Below are positions 1 through 9,271 of a stretch of DNA of 64,000 nt, piece by piece. The notes under the pieces were generated by a model. That model did no database searches, was not told the DNA's origin, and worked only from the letters and a program-made list of their open reading frames with translations. The stretch's first letter is position 1. Every line of letters begins with the position of its first letter. The position numbers were made by a program, and so were the translations under genes. The stretch comes from Rhizosphaericola mali (GTDB lineage: Bacteria > Bacteroidota > Bacteroidia > Chitinophagales > Chitinophagaceae), in contig NZ_CP044016.1 of NCBI RefSeq assembly GCF_004337365.2, positions 4,073,507-4,137,506 on the forward strand, given 5' to 3'.

Positions 1-218
1 CTACGAGTTATAATTATTATCTTATACGTGGAAAAAATTTACAAGATGGGTTCCAAAAAGGCGGCTGGGGCATCGGTGCTACCTTCTACAATATCGTTCC
101 AACTTTGCGTATAGATCTTTGCTTATCCGATTACAGTTTCAAAGTTTTGCAATCCAAAGTGATTAAAGTAACTTATTCCGATCATTATCCGTTGATAACA
201 GACATGATTTGGAAGTAG
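1..218 (+). CDS. Endonuclease/exonuclease/phosphatase family protein, 3' fragment
   Basis: Only the last 71 codons are in the window (reading from base 3, stop TAG at 216-218), so the gene is cut by the window edge and not necessarily broken. The tail contains GWGIGATFYNIVPTLRID followed by SDHYPLITDMIW. This is the C-terminal end of the EEP fold, where the last Asp-His pair (here SDH) belongs to the metal-dependent phosphodiester active site. It aligns by eye with the C-terminus of the next gene (TLRIDYIL and SDHIMLVSDL), so the two are tandem paralogs. Substrate unknown. Confidence 0.75.
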   Translation, partial: TSYNYYLIRGKNLQDGFQKGGWGIGATFYNIVPTLRIDLCLSDYSFKVLQSKVIKVTYSDHYPLITDMIWK

Positions 219-256
219 TCACAGTTTTTTCCAATAATTGGTTTTAAATTTACCAC

Positions 257-301
257 ATGGCGAAAACCATTTTACGTAAATTAACCAAACGATTTTTTTT
301 T
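257..301 (+). other. Probable true start and T9 slippage or frameshift site of the EEP gene
   Basis: ATG 257 starts 12 codons of a basic, membrane-protein-like N-terminus (MAKTILRKLTKR) that then enters nine consecutive T at 293-301. Read straight through, this frame soon stops. Losing one T puts it in frame with the conserved 300-1379 protein, giving the expected cytoplasmic basic stretch before the first membrane helix. The frame of 300-1379 has its own stop (TAA 282-284) just upstream, so no other longer start exists. Confidence 0.6.
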
Positions 302-1379
302 GATTCCGACCATTATTGCGTGCGGAATTTTTCTGGTTGGTTGTCTTTCGCCCTATTTGAATCCTAAATCTTGGTGGTGGATTGGTTTTTTAAGTTTATT
401 GCAGCCTTATCTAATCGCTTTTATATTATTATCTTTTATATTTTGGTTGGCGGCAAAACCGATTTTGACAATTATTCCTATTGTTACGCTCCTTATCGGA
501 ATCAATCAAATAAAATCCATTTTTGCCTTCCGTAGTATTAAAAATTTTAATGTAGAAAAAGCGGATTCTTCTATTCGCATTGTTACTTGGAATGTCGGCA
601 ATTTGAATGGTTTGAGTTCGGATAATTATATCAAAAACCACAGCCGTTCAGAAATTGCATCTACAGTTTTGAATTTGGATCCAGATATTATTTGTTTGCA
701 AGAGTTCAATCACTCCGTAACGCAAGGTCCAAATGCCAACAATATTGGCTTATTTGAAAAAAATTATCCCTTCCATTATTTTTCCAAAGACATCAATAAG
801 CGTAATGGATTCTATCAAGCGGGAAGTATTATTTTTTCCAAATTACCCATTGTAGATTCTGGAAGATTTCAATATCCCAATCATATTAAGGAAAGTTTCA
901 TGTACGCCGATATCAAAGATGGAAAAGACACTTTTAGAATATATAACGTTCATCTTCAATCTTTTAAATTCAAGGATGACGACTATTCCAATTTTGAAAA
1001 AATAAAAAACACAGAGGAAAATCCGATTTCAGGAGGAAAATCAATTTTTTTCAAAATGAAAACAGCCTTTACACGTAGAGGAATACAAGCGGCGAAAGTG
1101 CGCGAAGAAACTGATAAATCTCCGTATCAAAATATTATCTGCGGTGACTTTAATGATGTCCCCGGCTCCTATGTATATATGCATATCCGCGGCTATCGCG
1201 ATGATGCATTTTTACAAAAAAGTTTTGGCATCGGAAGGACCTATATTTCCCTGGCGCCAACACTTCGCATAGATTATATTTTACCTGACCAAAATTTCTC
1301 TGTAAATCAATTTGATATGATCGATGAAGGATTGAGCGATCATATTATGTTAGTTTCAGACTTGAGTATAAAAAAATAA
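300..1379 (+). CDS. Membrane-anchored endonuclease/exonuclease/phosphatase family protein (N-terminus out of frame)
   Basis: A 359-residue open frame beginning at TTG 300. Residues 1-75 hold two or three hydrophobic segments that would anchor the protein in the membrane. The rest is an EEP domain with recognisable active-site blocks: VTWNVGNLNG (about residue 95), DPDIICLQEF, IICGDFNDVPGSY, TLRIDYILPD and LSDHIMLVSDL. The family cleaves phosphodiester bonds of nucleic acids, phospholipids or sugar phosphates; the substrate here cannot be told. TTG 300 is an unlikely true start. An ATG at 257 opens a frame (MAKTILRKLTKRFF) that would join this one exactly if the run of nine T at 293-301 were read as eight. 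It sits 38 bp before ATG 257 from a paralog ending at 218. Either slippage, an assembly error or a mutation explains the break. Confidence 0.8.
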   Translation: MIPTIIACGIFLVGCLSPYLNPKSWWWIGFLSLLQPYLIAFILLSFIFWLAAKPILTIIPIVTLLIGINQIKSIFAFRSIKNFNVEKADSSIRIVTWNVGNLNGLSSDNYIKNHSRSEIASTVLNLDPDIICLQEFNHSVTQGPNANNIGLFEKNYPFHYFSKDINKRNGFYQAGSIIFSKLPIVDSGRFQYPNHIKESFMYADIKDGKDTFRIYNVHLQSFKFKDDDYSNFEKIKNTEENPISGGKSIFFKMKTAFTRRGIQAAKVREETDKSPYQNIICGDFNDVPGSYVYMHIRGYRDDAFLQKSFGIGRTYISLAPTLRIDYILPDQNFSVNQFDMIDEGLSDHIMLVSDLSIKK

Positions 1380-1427
1380 TATCTTCGCAGCGTGTAGATC
1401 GTGCTACACAACTGATATCGCAATAAT

Positions 1428-2936
1428 ATGTCACAATTAAAAGTTTACAATTCACTCACACGTGAAAAAGAAGTATTTGAGTCGATAACACCTGGACATG
1501 TGGGTATGTATGTGTGTGGACCGACTGTAAGTGGAGAGTCTCATCTCGGACATGCGCGTCCATTTATCACTTTTGATATCGTGTATCGTTATCTTTTATA
1601 TTTAGGCAACAAAGTGAGATATGTGCGTAATATTACTGATGCTGGACATTTCGAAGAAGAGGGTAGAGCCGCAGAAGATAAAATCAGTAATAAAGCCATT
1701 TTGGAAAAATTAGAACCGATGGAATTGGTACAGAAATATACCAATCTTTTTCATTGGGGAATGAAAGCATTCAATACGTTGGATCCAAGTATCGAACCAA
1801 CAGCAACAGGTCATATCATCGAGCAAATCAATATGATTGAAAAAATTATTGCTGACGGTTATGCATACGAAACAAATGGTTCCGTTTATTTTGATGTTGA
1901 AAAATACAATAAAGATTTTTCCAAAAAAGATATGCCTTATGGAATCTTAAGTGGAAGAATTTTGGACGAACAAGAAGCTTCCACACGTGACTTGGCAAAT
2001 CAGGATGAAAAAAGAAATAAATCCGATTTTGCTTTGTGGAAAAATGCGCCGCCAGAGCATTTGATGCGTTGGACGAGTCCTTGGGGTGAAGGTTTTCCGG
2101 GCTGGCATATTGAATGTTCGGCTATGAGTACCAAATACTTGGGCGAAGAATTTGATATCCACGGTGGAGGTATGGATTTGCAATTTCCACATCATGAGTG
2201 CGAAATCGCACAGAGTGTTGTCAGCAATCACAAAATACCTGCACGCTATTGGTTACACAATAACATGATTACCATCAATGGAAAAAAGATGGGAAAAAGC
2301 TATAATAATGTCATCAAATTGACCGAATTATTTAGTGGAAATCATCCTATTTTGGAACAGGCCTATCATCCGATGGTGATTCGTTTTTTCATATTACAGA
2401 CACATTATCGTTCCACATTGGACTTCAGTAATGAAGCGCTACAAGCATCCGAAAAAGGATTGAAAAGATTGTGGGAAGGATATGAAAGTTTGTTAAAATT
2501 AAATGACAATACGAATGAAATTGCAAGCGATTTGGTCTTGGATAAAAAATTAAACGCGCTTTTGGATGAACTAGATGAGTTTATGAATGATGATTTCAAC
2601 ACAGCAAAAGCTTTGGCTAATATGTTTGAAATTATTTCCATTTCCAATAGTATAAAAGATGGACATTTATCAGAAAATACCATCAGCGCTTCGACAATGC
2701 AATTATTAAAAACAAAAATGAAAGCATTTGTAGAAGGTATTTTCGGATTACAACCGATAACAGAAACCTCTTCGGACAAATTGGACGGCGCAATTCAGAT
2801 TTTAATAGAAATGAGAAAAGAAGCCAAAGCCAATAAGGATTATATGACGAGCGACAAGATCAGAAATGAACTAGCGACACTCGGCATCATGATCAAAGAT
2901 GAGAAAGGGGGTAATATGACGTATTCTTTCGCCTAA
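1428..2936 (+). CDS. cysS: Cysteine--tRNA ligase
   Basis: Charges tRNA-Cys with cysteine in the cytoplasm (class I aminoacyl-tRNA synthetase). The 502 residues are close to the usual family length. Visible signatures are the zinc ligand Cys30 in YVCGPTV, the HIGH-type motif HLGH at 39-42, further zinc ligands in [10 protein letters not shown] and [11 protein letters not shown], and the KMSKS-type motif KMGKS at 287-291, where glycine replaces the first serine. The C-terminal part is the helical DALR/anticodon-binding region. ATG 1428 gives the standard N-terminus. It is followed after 22 bp by gcvT on the same strand, so the two may be cotranscribed. Confidence 0.97.
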   Translation: MSQLKVYNSLTREKEVFESITPGHVGMYVCGPTVSGESHLGHARPFITFDIVYRYLLYLGNKVRYVRNITDAGHFEEEGRAAEDKISNKAILEKLEPMELVQKYTNLFHWGMKAFNTLDPSIEPTATGHIIEQINMIEKIIADGYAYETNGSVYFDVEKYNKDFSKKDMPYGILSGRILDEQEASTRDLANQDEKRNKSDFALWKNAPPEHLMRWTSPWGEGFPGWHIECSAMSTKYLGEEFDIHGGGMDLQFPHHECEIAQSVVSNHKIPARYWLHNNMITINGKKMGKSYNNVIKLTELFSGNHPILEQAYHPMVIRFFILQTHYRSTLDFSNEALQASEKGLKRLWEGYESLLKLNDNTNEIASDLVLDKKLNALLDELDEFMNDDFNTAKALANMFEIISISNSIKDGHLSENTISASTMQLLKTKMKAFVEGIFGLQPITETSSDKLDGAIQILIEMRKEAKANKDYMTSDKIRNELATLGIMIKDEKGGNMTYSFA

Positions 2937-2958
2937 ATATATAATGCACAAATAGAAA

Positions 2959-4050
2959 ATGAAATCAACAGCTTTTACAGACAAACATATTGCCTTAGGT
3001 GCAAAAATGGCTGAATTTGCCGGTTACAACATGCCGATTAGTTATACGGGTATCAATGACGAGCATGCTGCTGTACGCAACAATGTAGGAATTTTTGACG
3101 TCAGTCACATGGGCGAATTTATTTTGAAAGGTCAATATGCTTTGGATTTAATCCAAAGAGTGACAACTAACGACGCATCCAAATTAACAGTTGGAAAAGC
3201 ACAATACAGCAGCTTGACTAATTTAAATGGAGGATTGGTAGACGACTTGATCGTTTATTGCTTGAAAGAAGATGCGGAATATATGTTGGTAGTAAATGCT
3301 GCCAATATTGAAAAAGATTGGAACTGGATTAAAAGTCACAACACAAAGAATGTGGATATGGAAAATATCAGTGACAAAACAAGTTTACTTGCCATCCAAG
3401 GTCCGAATGCTTGCAAAATCTTACAACCATTGACAGATGTAGATTTGCAAAATTTAAAATATTACACTTTTGCTATCGGGACTTTTGCTGGTGTAGAAAA
3501 TGTTATTATTAGCGCAACTGGTTATACTGGAGCAGGCGGTATTGAGATTTATTTTGAAAATAAAGGAGAGGATGCTACCAAGATTTGGGATAAAATATTC
3601 GAAATCGGAGCTCCTCAAGGTTTGAAACCAATTGGTCTAGGTGCACGTGATACTTTGCGTTTGGAAATGGGTTATTGTTTGTATGGCAATGATATTGACG
3701 ATACAACAAGTCCATTGGAAGCTGGTTTGGGATGGATTACCAAATTGAAAAAAGAAACCCCATTCACCGCGCAAGATATTTTGGAAAAACAAAAAGCAAC
3801 AGGTATTCCTAGAAAATTGATCGGATTTGAATTATTGGAAAGAGGTATTCCAAGACACGATTATCTTTTAGCTAATTTGGAAGGTAAAATCATCGGAAAA
3901 GTTACCAGTGGAACGATGGCGCCTTCTTTGAATAAAGCAATTGGTTTGGGTTATGTAATTTCCGAAAATGCAGCTGTAGGAGAGGAGATTGCCGTAATCA
4001 TCAGAGACAAACAAGTAAAAGCAAAAATTGTAAAATTCCCTTTTGAATAA
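2959..4050 (+). CDS. gcvT: Glycine cleavage system T protein (aminomethyltransferase)
   Basis: The T protein transfers the methylene group from aminomethyl-lipoyl GcvH to tetrahydrofolate, releasing ammonia and making 5,10-methylene-THF. The 363-residue length fits. The N-terminal block ([18 protein letters not shown], then [11 protein letters not shown]) and the folate-binding [18 protein letters not shown] stretch with its Arg-Asp pair are typical, as is the C-terminal [21 protein letters not shown] domain. It starts 22 bp after cysS and ends at a strong intrinsic terminator (4069-4110). The other gcv genes are not in the window, as is common in Bacteroidota. Confidence 0.97.
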   Translation: MKSTAFTDKHIALGAKMAEFAGYNMPISYTGINDEHAAVRNNVGIFDVSHMGEFILKGQYALDLIQRVTTNDASKLTVGKAQYSSLTNLNGGLVDDLIVYCLKEDAEYMLVVNAANIEKDWNWIKSHNTKNVDMENISDKTSLLAIQGPNACKILQPLTDVDLQNLKYYTFAIGTFAGVENVIISATGYTGAGGIEIYFENKGEDATKIWDKIFEIGAPQGLKPIGLGARDTLRLEMGYCLYGNDIDDTTSPLEAGLGWITKLKKETPFTAQDILEKQKATGIPRKLIGFELLERGIPRHDYLLANLEGKIIGKVTSGTMAPSLNKAIGLGYVISENAAVGEEIAVIIRDKQVKAKIVKFPFE

Positions 4051-4068
4051 AATGTAGTTTTATAATTG

Positions 4069-4110
4069 AATCATAAGCGCTCGAGAATAACTCGGGCGCT
4101 TATGATTTTT
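4069..4110 (+). terminator. Intrinsic terminator after gcvT
   Basis: Two 17-bp arms (4069-4085 and 4091-4107) pair with a single G-U wobble around a short AATAA loop, and the 3' arm runs into T-rich sequence. Confidence 0.85.
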
Positions 4111-4144
4111 AGAGTAAATTTGTGCTAATCTATTGAATATCATA

Positions 4145-4504
4145 ATGAACAAATATTTTTCCGTACTTGTACTTTCCTTTGTTTTAGTTTCTTGTGGTAA
4201 GTATATCAAACAAGATGGTCACGCCTCTTATTATGCGGGCAAATTTATAGGTCGTAAAACTGCGAATGGTGAAACCTTTTCCAAACATAAAAAGACTGCA
4301 GCCAGCAAAACTTTACCATTTGGCACAATGGTGAAAGTGACTAATCTTTCCAATGGTAAAAGTGTGAAAGTTCGTATTAATGATCGTGGACCATTTGTAA
4401 AAGGCAGAGACATTGATCTTAGTTGGAAAGCTGCCAAAAAGATTGGTATGTTAGATCAAGGTGTTGCACCAGTAGAACTAAAATACAGAATACAGAAAAA
4501 ATAA
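4145..4504 (+). CDS. RlpA-like double-psi beta-barrel lipoprotein
   Basis: A small (119-residue) cell-envelope protein. Residues 1-17 form a lipoprotein signal peptide ending in the lipobox LVSC. The remainder is one RlpA-type double-psi beta-barrel: [18 protein letters not shown], then [18 protein letters not shown] and [18 protein letters not shown], with the conserved Asp of NDRGPF and DLS. Long RlpA proteins of Gram-negative bacteria cleave naked glycan strands at the septum. This one lacks the SPOR domain, so only the DPBB domain is supported. The frame is open from TTG 4133, but ATG 4145 gives the proper signal peptide ([11 protein letters not shown]). It is monocistronic between two unrelated units. 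Confidence 0.85.
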   Translation: MNKYFSVLVLSFVLVSCGKYIKQDGHASYYAGKFIGRKTANGETFSKHKKTAASKTLPFGTMVKVTNLSNGKSVKVRINDRGPFVKGRDIDLSWKAAKKIGMLDQGVAPVELKYRIQKK

Positions 4505-4557
4505 AACCTTTCTGAATCCGTTTAATAGAAAGGTAATTTCCCCTTAAGAAAAAGTAT

Positions 4558-5646
4558 TTGAAAAAATTAGTTTTTACAGTCACCAATGAATTGAATTTTG
4601 ACCAGAGAATGCAACGCATCTGTGGCACATTACAAGATAATGGCTATGATGTACTTCTAATTGGTCGTGAAAACAAAAAATCTCCTCAACTCTCTCCACA
4701 GATTTTTAAACAGAAAAGACTGCATTGTTTTTTCAATAAGGGATTTCTATTTTATGGAGAGTACAATATCCGTTTGTTTTTCTATTTAATGTCTATTAGA
4801 ACCGATGTTTATTGTGCTATAGATTTGGATACTATTTTACCCGTTTACTTTGTTTCTATTTTCAAAAATACAAAACGGGTATACGACGCACATGAATATT
4901 TTACTGAACAAAAGGAAATCGTTACGCGTCCTTTGGTACATCGAGTGTGGTTAACTATAGAAAAATTTGCAGTCCCTAGATTTCCCAAAGGATATACGGT
5001 CAATCAATCACTTTCCCATTTTTTCTATCAAAAGTATAAAGTTGAATATAAAGTTGTCAGAAATCTTCCCAAATTTTATGCATTAGAAAAAGTAGAAAAA
5101 GAAGATTATATTATTTATCAAGGAGCTTTAAATGAAGGAAGAGGATTTGAAACATTAATACCAGCAATGCAATATGTAAATAAACCATTGCGTATATATG
5201 GAAAAGGAAATTTTGAAACTAAAGCTAAATATATTGTCAAAAATTTGGGTTTAGAAAATAAAGTCTTTTTTATGGGTAATATTGCTCCCGAAGCTTTGAA
5301 TGAGGCAACTATTAAAGCTTTTGCAGGTATTATGATTGTAGAAAATACCGGACTAAGTTTGTACTATTCTTTAGCGAATAAATTTTTCGATTACATGATG
5401 GCAGAAATTCCACAGATATGTATTGGTTATCCAGAATATAGGACTATAAATGATCAATATAATTTTGCTTATTTGATTGATAATATTGAGATAAATACAT
5501 TAACTAATAGTCTAAATAAACTATCTAATAATATTGAACTTTACAAGGAGTTAAAAGAAAATTGTAGTAATAGTAAAAAAGAATTAAACTGGGAAAAGGA
5601 ATCTACTATACTTATCGATTTTTATAAAAATATGGATTCAAAATGA
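4558..5646 (+). CDS. Glycosyltransferase family 4-type protein
   Basis: A predicted cytoplasmic GT-B glycosyltransferase of 362 residues that would add a sugar from an activated donor to a surface polysaccharide or lipid-linked precursor. The N-terminal Rossmann half starts VFTVTNELNFDQRMQRIC, a familiar opening of Bacteroidota GT4 enzymes, and contains DVYCAIDLDTILP and VYDAHEYF. The C-terminal donor-binding half contains YQGALNEGRGFETLI, RIYGKGNF and the IVENTGLSLYYSLANKFFDYM block. The start is TTG 4558 and matches the family N-terminus; I see no better ATG. It overlaps the next gene by 4 bp, so translation is probably coupled. Donor and acceptor cannot be deduced. Confidence 0.8.
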   Translation: MKKLVFTVTNELNFDQRMQRICGTLQDNGYDVLLIGRENKKSPQLSPQIFKQKRLHCFFNKGFLFYGEYNIRLFFYLMSIRTDVYCAIDLDTILPVYFVSIFKNTKRVYDAHEYFTEQKEIVTRPLVHRVWLTIEKFAVPRFPKGYTVNQSLSHFFYQKYKVEYKVVRNLPKFYALEKVEKEDYIIYQGALNEGRGFETLIPAMQYVNKPLRIYGKGNFETKAKYIVKNLGLENKVFFMGNIAPEALNEATIKAFAGIMIVENTGLSLYYSLANKFFDYMMAEIPQICIGYPEYRTINDQYNFAYLIDNIEINTLTNSLNKLSNNIELYKELKENCSNSKKELNWEKESTILIDFYKNMDSK

Positions 5647-6656
5647 GCGAATTAAGATTTGCAATTATAGGCTTCGGAAATATAGGATCCAAGCATTACG
5701 AGCACATAATAAATAACCAAAATGCTCGATTAATTGCTGTTTGTGATATAGATGAAAGAAAAAAGGGGAAAATTCACCATCCAAATATTCTATTCTTTAA
5801 TAATCTAACCAATATGTTAGACATAATAGAAATAGATATTCTATGCATCTGTACTCCCAATTATTTACACTATGAACATGCTATATTAGCATTAAATAGA
5901 AATAAACATGTAGTCATAGAAAAACCTATGGCATTAAAAAAAACAGATTGTGATAGTTTAATAGCACTTGCTAACGCGAAACAGAAGCAAATTTTTACCG
6001 TAATGCAAAACAGATTTTCAAGTACTATCCAATTTGTAAAAGAATTAATTTCAAATAATCATTTAGGTAAAATATATCAAATTCATGTAAATTGTTTTTG
6101 GAATAGAAATGAGAAATATTATAGTACAAGTAATTGGCGTGGAATAAAAGATAAAGATGGAGGCGTCTTATATACGCAATTCAGCCATTTTGTAGACTTA
6201 CTTTACTATTTGCATGGAGATATTGAAATTTATAACTATGGAACTATAAAAAACTATAATCACGCTTATATAAATATAGAAGACAGTGGATCATTTATAA
6301 TGACATCAAAAAAAGGAAGTATAATAAATTTTAATTATTCTACTTGTTCATTTAACGAAAATATGGAAAGCAGTTTTACCATTATTGCAGAATTCGGTTC
6401 TCTTAAAATAGGAGGCCAATATTGTAATACTATAGAATATTTAAACTTACAAGATAAAAATATTTTATATCCAAAACTTGAAAAAATATCTGCCAATGAC
6501 TATGGAAATTATAAAGGTAGTGCTAATAATCACGATAAAGTTATTAATAACGTTATAAATGTACTACTAGCGAAAGAAACGATTATGTCCGATGCATTGG
6601 ACGGAATGCATGTTGTAAATATAATAGAAAACATGTACAATATCGTACAACCATAA
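5643..6656 (+). CDS. Gfo/Idh/MocA-family oxidoreductase, WlbA-like
   Basis: An NAD(P)-dependent sugar dehydrogenase candidate of 337 residues. Residues 6-20 (FAIIGFGNIGSKHYE) form the Rossmann dinucleotide loop. CICTPNYLHYEHAILAL and VVIEKPMALKK carry the family EKP lysine, and GGVLYTQFSHFVDLLYYLHGD resembles the substrate-binding His region of WlbA, which oxidises the C3 hydroxyl of UDP-N-acetylglucosaminuronate. ATG 5643 overlaps the stop of the GT4 gene, and the GT2 gene follows 4 bp downstream, so it is the middle gene of a sugar-modification operon. No matching aminotransferase or acetyltransferase is adjacent, so the exact substrate is uncertain. The sequence is very AT-rich with many ATA codons. 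Confidence 0.8.
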   Translation: MSELRFAIIGFGNIGSKHYEHIINNQNARLIAVCDIDERKKGKIHHPNILFFNNLTNMLDIIEIDILCICTPNYLHYEHAILALNRNKHVVIEKPMALKKTDCDSLIALANAKQKQIFTVMQNRFSSTIQFVKELISNNHLGKIYQIHVNCFWNRNEKYYSTSNWRGIKDKDGGVLYTQFSHFVDLLYYLHGDIEIYNYGTIKNYNHAYINIEDSGSFIMTSKKGSIINFNYSTCSFNENMESSFTIIAEFGSLKIGGQYCNTIEYLNLQDKNILYPKLEKISANDYGNYKGSANNHDKVINNVINVLLAKETIMSDALDGMHVVNIIENMYNIVQP

Positions 6657-6660
6657 CTAT

Positions 6661-7554
6661 ATGTTATTCGACATTATCATACCAACCTATAACAATCTGG
6701 AAGAACTAAAAAAATGTCTTTCTGGGCTTGAAAAACAAACTATAAATGATTTTATAGTGTGGGTATGTGTTGATGGTAGTACGGACGGTACTCAGCAATA
6801 TCTTTACCATGCTAGTTATAATTTCAAATTTTCTGTATTAGAACATAAAGATTTTAAAAATCATGGACGTGCAGCAACACGTAATTTAGCATTGCCTTTT
6901 TTAGTTAGTGACAACATTGCTTTTTTAGATTCTGACTTAATTCCATATCCTGAATTTTTAGAAGCTCATTTGAAATATGTAACAAATGGTTTTATTTCTC
7001 TAGGTAAATTAAATTACAGTGATAGGCAAAATGTTTGGACACAATATGCAATGAGTCGTGGCAAAGGATTATATGAACATGATACTACTATTAATTATAA
7101 ATACTTGGAAACAGGCAATGCAGCGATGCCCAAACTATATTTTTCCAAATGTGGAGGTTTCGATGAAAATTTTAAAAGCTATGGTGGCGAGGATAATGAA
7201 CTAGCATTTTCTATCCATGAAAAATTTTCCTATAGTAAGACGATCACTAATCATTTAGCTATAACAAGTGGAACACTGGGTAAAAAATTATTGAATGCAT
7301 TAGAAGAAAGGCGAAGTTTTGCAGAAACCAATCTTCCATATTTGATACAAAAACATCCCAATAATACAGATGTATTTAACTATAATTTTCTAAATTCTAG
7401 TTCGGGTAAATTTCTCTTTTCTTTTTTAAAAATTATTTCTTTTTATAAATTATCCTCGAAAGAAAAACTTATATCCAAATTACCTTTTCGAAATAAGCTC
7501 ATTCATCTTTTAGTTTTTTATTTTATGTACGAAGGGCTACACCAAAAAAAATAG
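6661..7554 (+). CDS. Glycosyltransferase family 2 protein
   Basis: A 297-residue GT-A fold transferase. The N-terminus (DIIIPTYNNLEELKKCL), the nucleotide-sugar motif CVDGSTDGT and the metal-binding DxD-type LDSDLIPYPEF are clear. A second block, CGGFDENFKSYGGEDNELAF, resembles the GED/ED motif of the galactosyltransferase C-terminal (GT7C) domain found in chondroitin-synthase-like GT2 enzymes. It is the last gene of the three-gene glycan operon: ATG 6661 is 4 bp after the oxidoreductase stop, and its stop codon is part of the terminator stem at 7552-7587. Acceptor unknown. Confidence 0.82.
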   Translation: MLFDIIIPTYNNLEELKKCLSGLEKQTINDFIVWVCVDGSTDGTQQYLYHASYNFKFSVLEHKDFKNHGRAATRNLALPFLVSDNIAFLDSDLIPYPEFLEAHLKYVTNGFISLGKLNYSDRQNVWTQYAMSRGKGLYEHDTTINYKYLETGNAAMPKLYFSKCGGFDENFKSYGGEDNELAFSIHEKFSYSKTITNHLAITSGTLGKKLLNALEERRSFAETNLPYLIQKHPNNTDVFNYNFLNSSSGKFLFSFLKIISFYKLSSKEKLISKLPFRNKLIHLLVFYFMYEGLHQKK

Positions 7555-7587
7555 GAATGTTGAAAATTCAACATTCCTATTTTTTTA
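7552..7587. terminator. Bidirectional terminator between the glycan operon and ftsE
   Basis: Perfect 13-bp arms at 7552-7564 and 7567-7579 with flanking A and T runs, lying between convergent genes. The 5' arm begins within the TAG stop of the GT2 gene. Confidence 0.8.
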
Positions 7588-7600
7588 AATATGTATTCAA

Positions 7601-8302
7601 CTATAACTTCTCCGCTACTACTTCTGCAACATTGCTATCCATAATAGCTCCTTTTTCTGTTTTCAAGATACGAGAAGGAAAATTTTCAATCACCATAAAA
7701 TCATGTGTTGCCATAACTATTGCCGTTTGTGAATCCTTGCTAATAGACGTCAACAACTGCATGATTTCATTACTTGTACCAGGATCCAAATTTCCCGTAG
7801 GTTCATCTGCCAAAATCAATTTTGGTGAATTTAACAATGCACGTGCAATATCCACACGTTGTTGCTCTCCTCCAGACATTTCAAAAGGCATTTTGAAACT
7901 CTTACTTTTCAAACCTACTTTTTCCAAAACATCATTGATCTTATCATCCATCAACCCCTTGTCTTTCCAACCTGTCGCACGAAGTACGAATTTTAAATTT
8001 TCATAGACATTTCGGTCTGTCAACAAATTAAAATCCTGAAAAATAACGCCTAATTTTCTACGTAGAAAAGGAACTGTTTTCCAATCTAACGTACTAATAT
8101 CAAAACCTGCAACTTGTACGTCACCCTCTTTTAAAGGCAACTCACCATATAAAGTTTTGAGCAAACTACTTTTTCCAGTTCCTGTTTTTCCCACCAAATA
8201 CACAAACTCTCCTGCTTCAATGGTAAAATTTACATTCTGTAGTACCAAGTTTGCACCTTGATATATATTAGTGTTCTTAACGGATATTACTTGTTCTGCC
8301 AT
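7601..8302 (-). CDS. ftsE: Cell-division ABC transporter ATP-binding protein FtsE
   Basis: A 233-residue ABC ATPase. Walker A is GKTGTGKSS (about residues 38-46), the Q-loop VIFQDFNLL follows, then the signature MSGGEQQR, Walker B LILADEPTGNLD and the switch His in MATHD. The insertion TDRNVYENLKF and the overall length fit FtsE, which works with membrane subunit FtsX to control septal peptidoglycan hydrolysis. No ftsX is adjacent, which is common in this phylum. LolD/MacB-type ATPases have similar motifs and are the main alternative. It lies 57 bp downstream of fabD and ends at the bidirectional terminator. Confidence 0.8.
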   Translation of the reverse strand: MAEQVISVKNTNIYQGANLVLQNVNFTIEAGEFVYLVGKTGTGKSSLLKTLYGELPLKEGDVQVAGFDISTLDWKTVPFLRRKLGVIFQDFNLLTDRNVYENLKFVLRATGWKDKGLMDDKINDVLEKVGLKSKSFKMPFEMSGGEQQRVDIARALLNSPKLILADEPTGNLDPGTSNEIMQLLTSISKDSQTAIVMATHDFMVIENFPSRILKTEKGAIMDSNVAEVVAEKL

Positions 8303-8359
8303 ATTATGTCACATTGGTTATTCAAATATACTCGTAACTCGAGACTTATTTGGATAAAA

Positions 8360-9253
8360 TTAGTTAATTCCTTCTATCGTAACTTCTTTATTGATTTTAG
8401 CAACTAAACCTTGCAATACTTTTCCAGGACCTACTTCTACGAAATGCGTAGCTCCATCTTGAATCATCGCTTCCACACTTTGTGTCCATCTAACTGCACC
8501 TGTCAATTGTGCGATAAGATTTTCTTTAATTTCCTGTGGATCAGTCACCGCTTTTGCTACTACATTTTGATAAATTGGTGCGATAGGAGTGGAGAATGTT
8601 GCTTTGTGAATGGCTTCAGCCAATTCTTCTTTCGCTGGATTCATCAATGGAGAGTGGAATGCACCGCCCACTGGTAAAGGCAAAGCACGTTTTGCACCCG
8701 CTGCTTTCATTTTTTCACAAGCTATTTCGATACCTTTCGCACTACCGCTTATGACCAATTGACCAGGACAATTATAGTTGGCAGCAACTACGATTTCCCC
8801 GGATTCTTTTTCTATTTCTTTACAGATTTCTTCTACTTTATCATCCGCTAAAGCTAAAACTGCGGCCATAGTTGATGGTTGCAATTCACATGCTTTTTGC
8901 ATAGCAGTTGCACGGATACTTACCAATTTCAAAGCATCTTCAAAAGTCAAAACCTTATTAGCCACCAACGCAGAAAATTCACCCAAAGAATGTCCTGCAA
9001 CCATGTCAGGTTGTGGATTTTCCAAAGTTAAATAAGCAATTACAGAATGTAAAAACACCGCAGGTTGTGTAACCTTAGTTTGTTTCAAGTCCTCAGCAGT
9101 ACCTGTAAACATGATATCACTGATACGAAAACCTAAAATTTCATTTGCTTTTTCAAATAGCTCTTTTGCAATCGCATTGTTGTCATACAACGCTTGTCCC
9201 ATACCTGTGAACTGACTTCCTTGGCCAGGAAATACGTATGCTTTTTTACTCAT
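8360..9253 (-). CDS. fabD: Malonyl-CoA:ACP transacylase
   Basis: Loads malonyl groups from CoA onto acyl carrier protein, supplying the elongation unit of type II fatty-acid synthesis. The 297 residues have the family opening YVFPGQGSQFTGMG, the nucleophile elbow GHSLGE with its catalytic Ser, and the His of GGAFHSPLM. VEVGPGKVLQGL closes the domain. It starts 18 bp after the coiled-coil gene in a minus-strand run with pheT upstream. ATG 9253 is the natural start (MSKKAYVFPGQGSQ). Confidence 0.96.
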   Translation of the reverse strand: MSKKAYVFPGQGSQFTGMGQALYDNNAIAKELFEKANEILGFRISDIMFTGTAEDLKQTKVTQPAVFLHSVIAYLTLENPQPDMVAGHSLGEFSALVANKVLTFEDALKLVSIRATAMQKACELQPSTMAAVLALADDKVEEICKEIEKESGEIVVAANYNCPGQLVISGSAKGIEIACEKMKAAGAKRALPLPVGGAFHSPLMNPAKEELAEAIHKATFSTPIAPIYQNVVAKAVTDPQEIKENLIAQLTGAVRWTQSVEAMIQDGATHFVEVGPGKVLQGLVAKINKEVTIEGIN

Positions 9254-9271
9254 TGTTCTTTTATTTTCGTC

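Noticed and set aside
1391-1408. Small hairpin GTGTAG/CTACAC before cysS as a T-box or terminator
   Set aside because: Only 6 bp, no T tract, and too little sequence between the genes for a T-box leader.
7557-8006. A 149-codon plus-strand frame over ftsE
   Set aside because: It lies opposite the Walker motifs of ftsE and begins inside the bidirectional terminator; no domain is visible.
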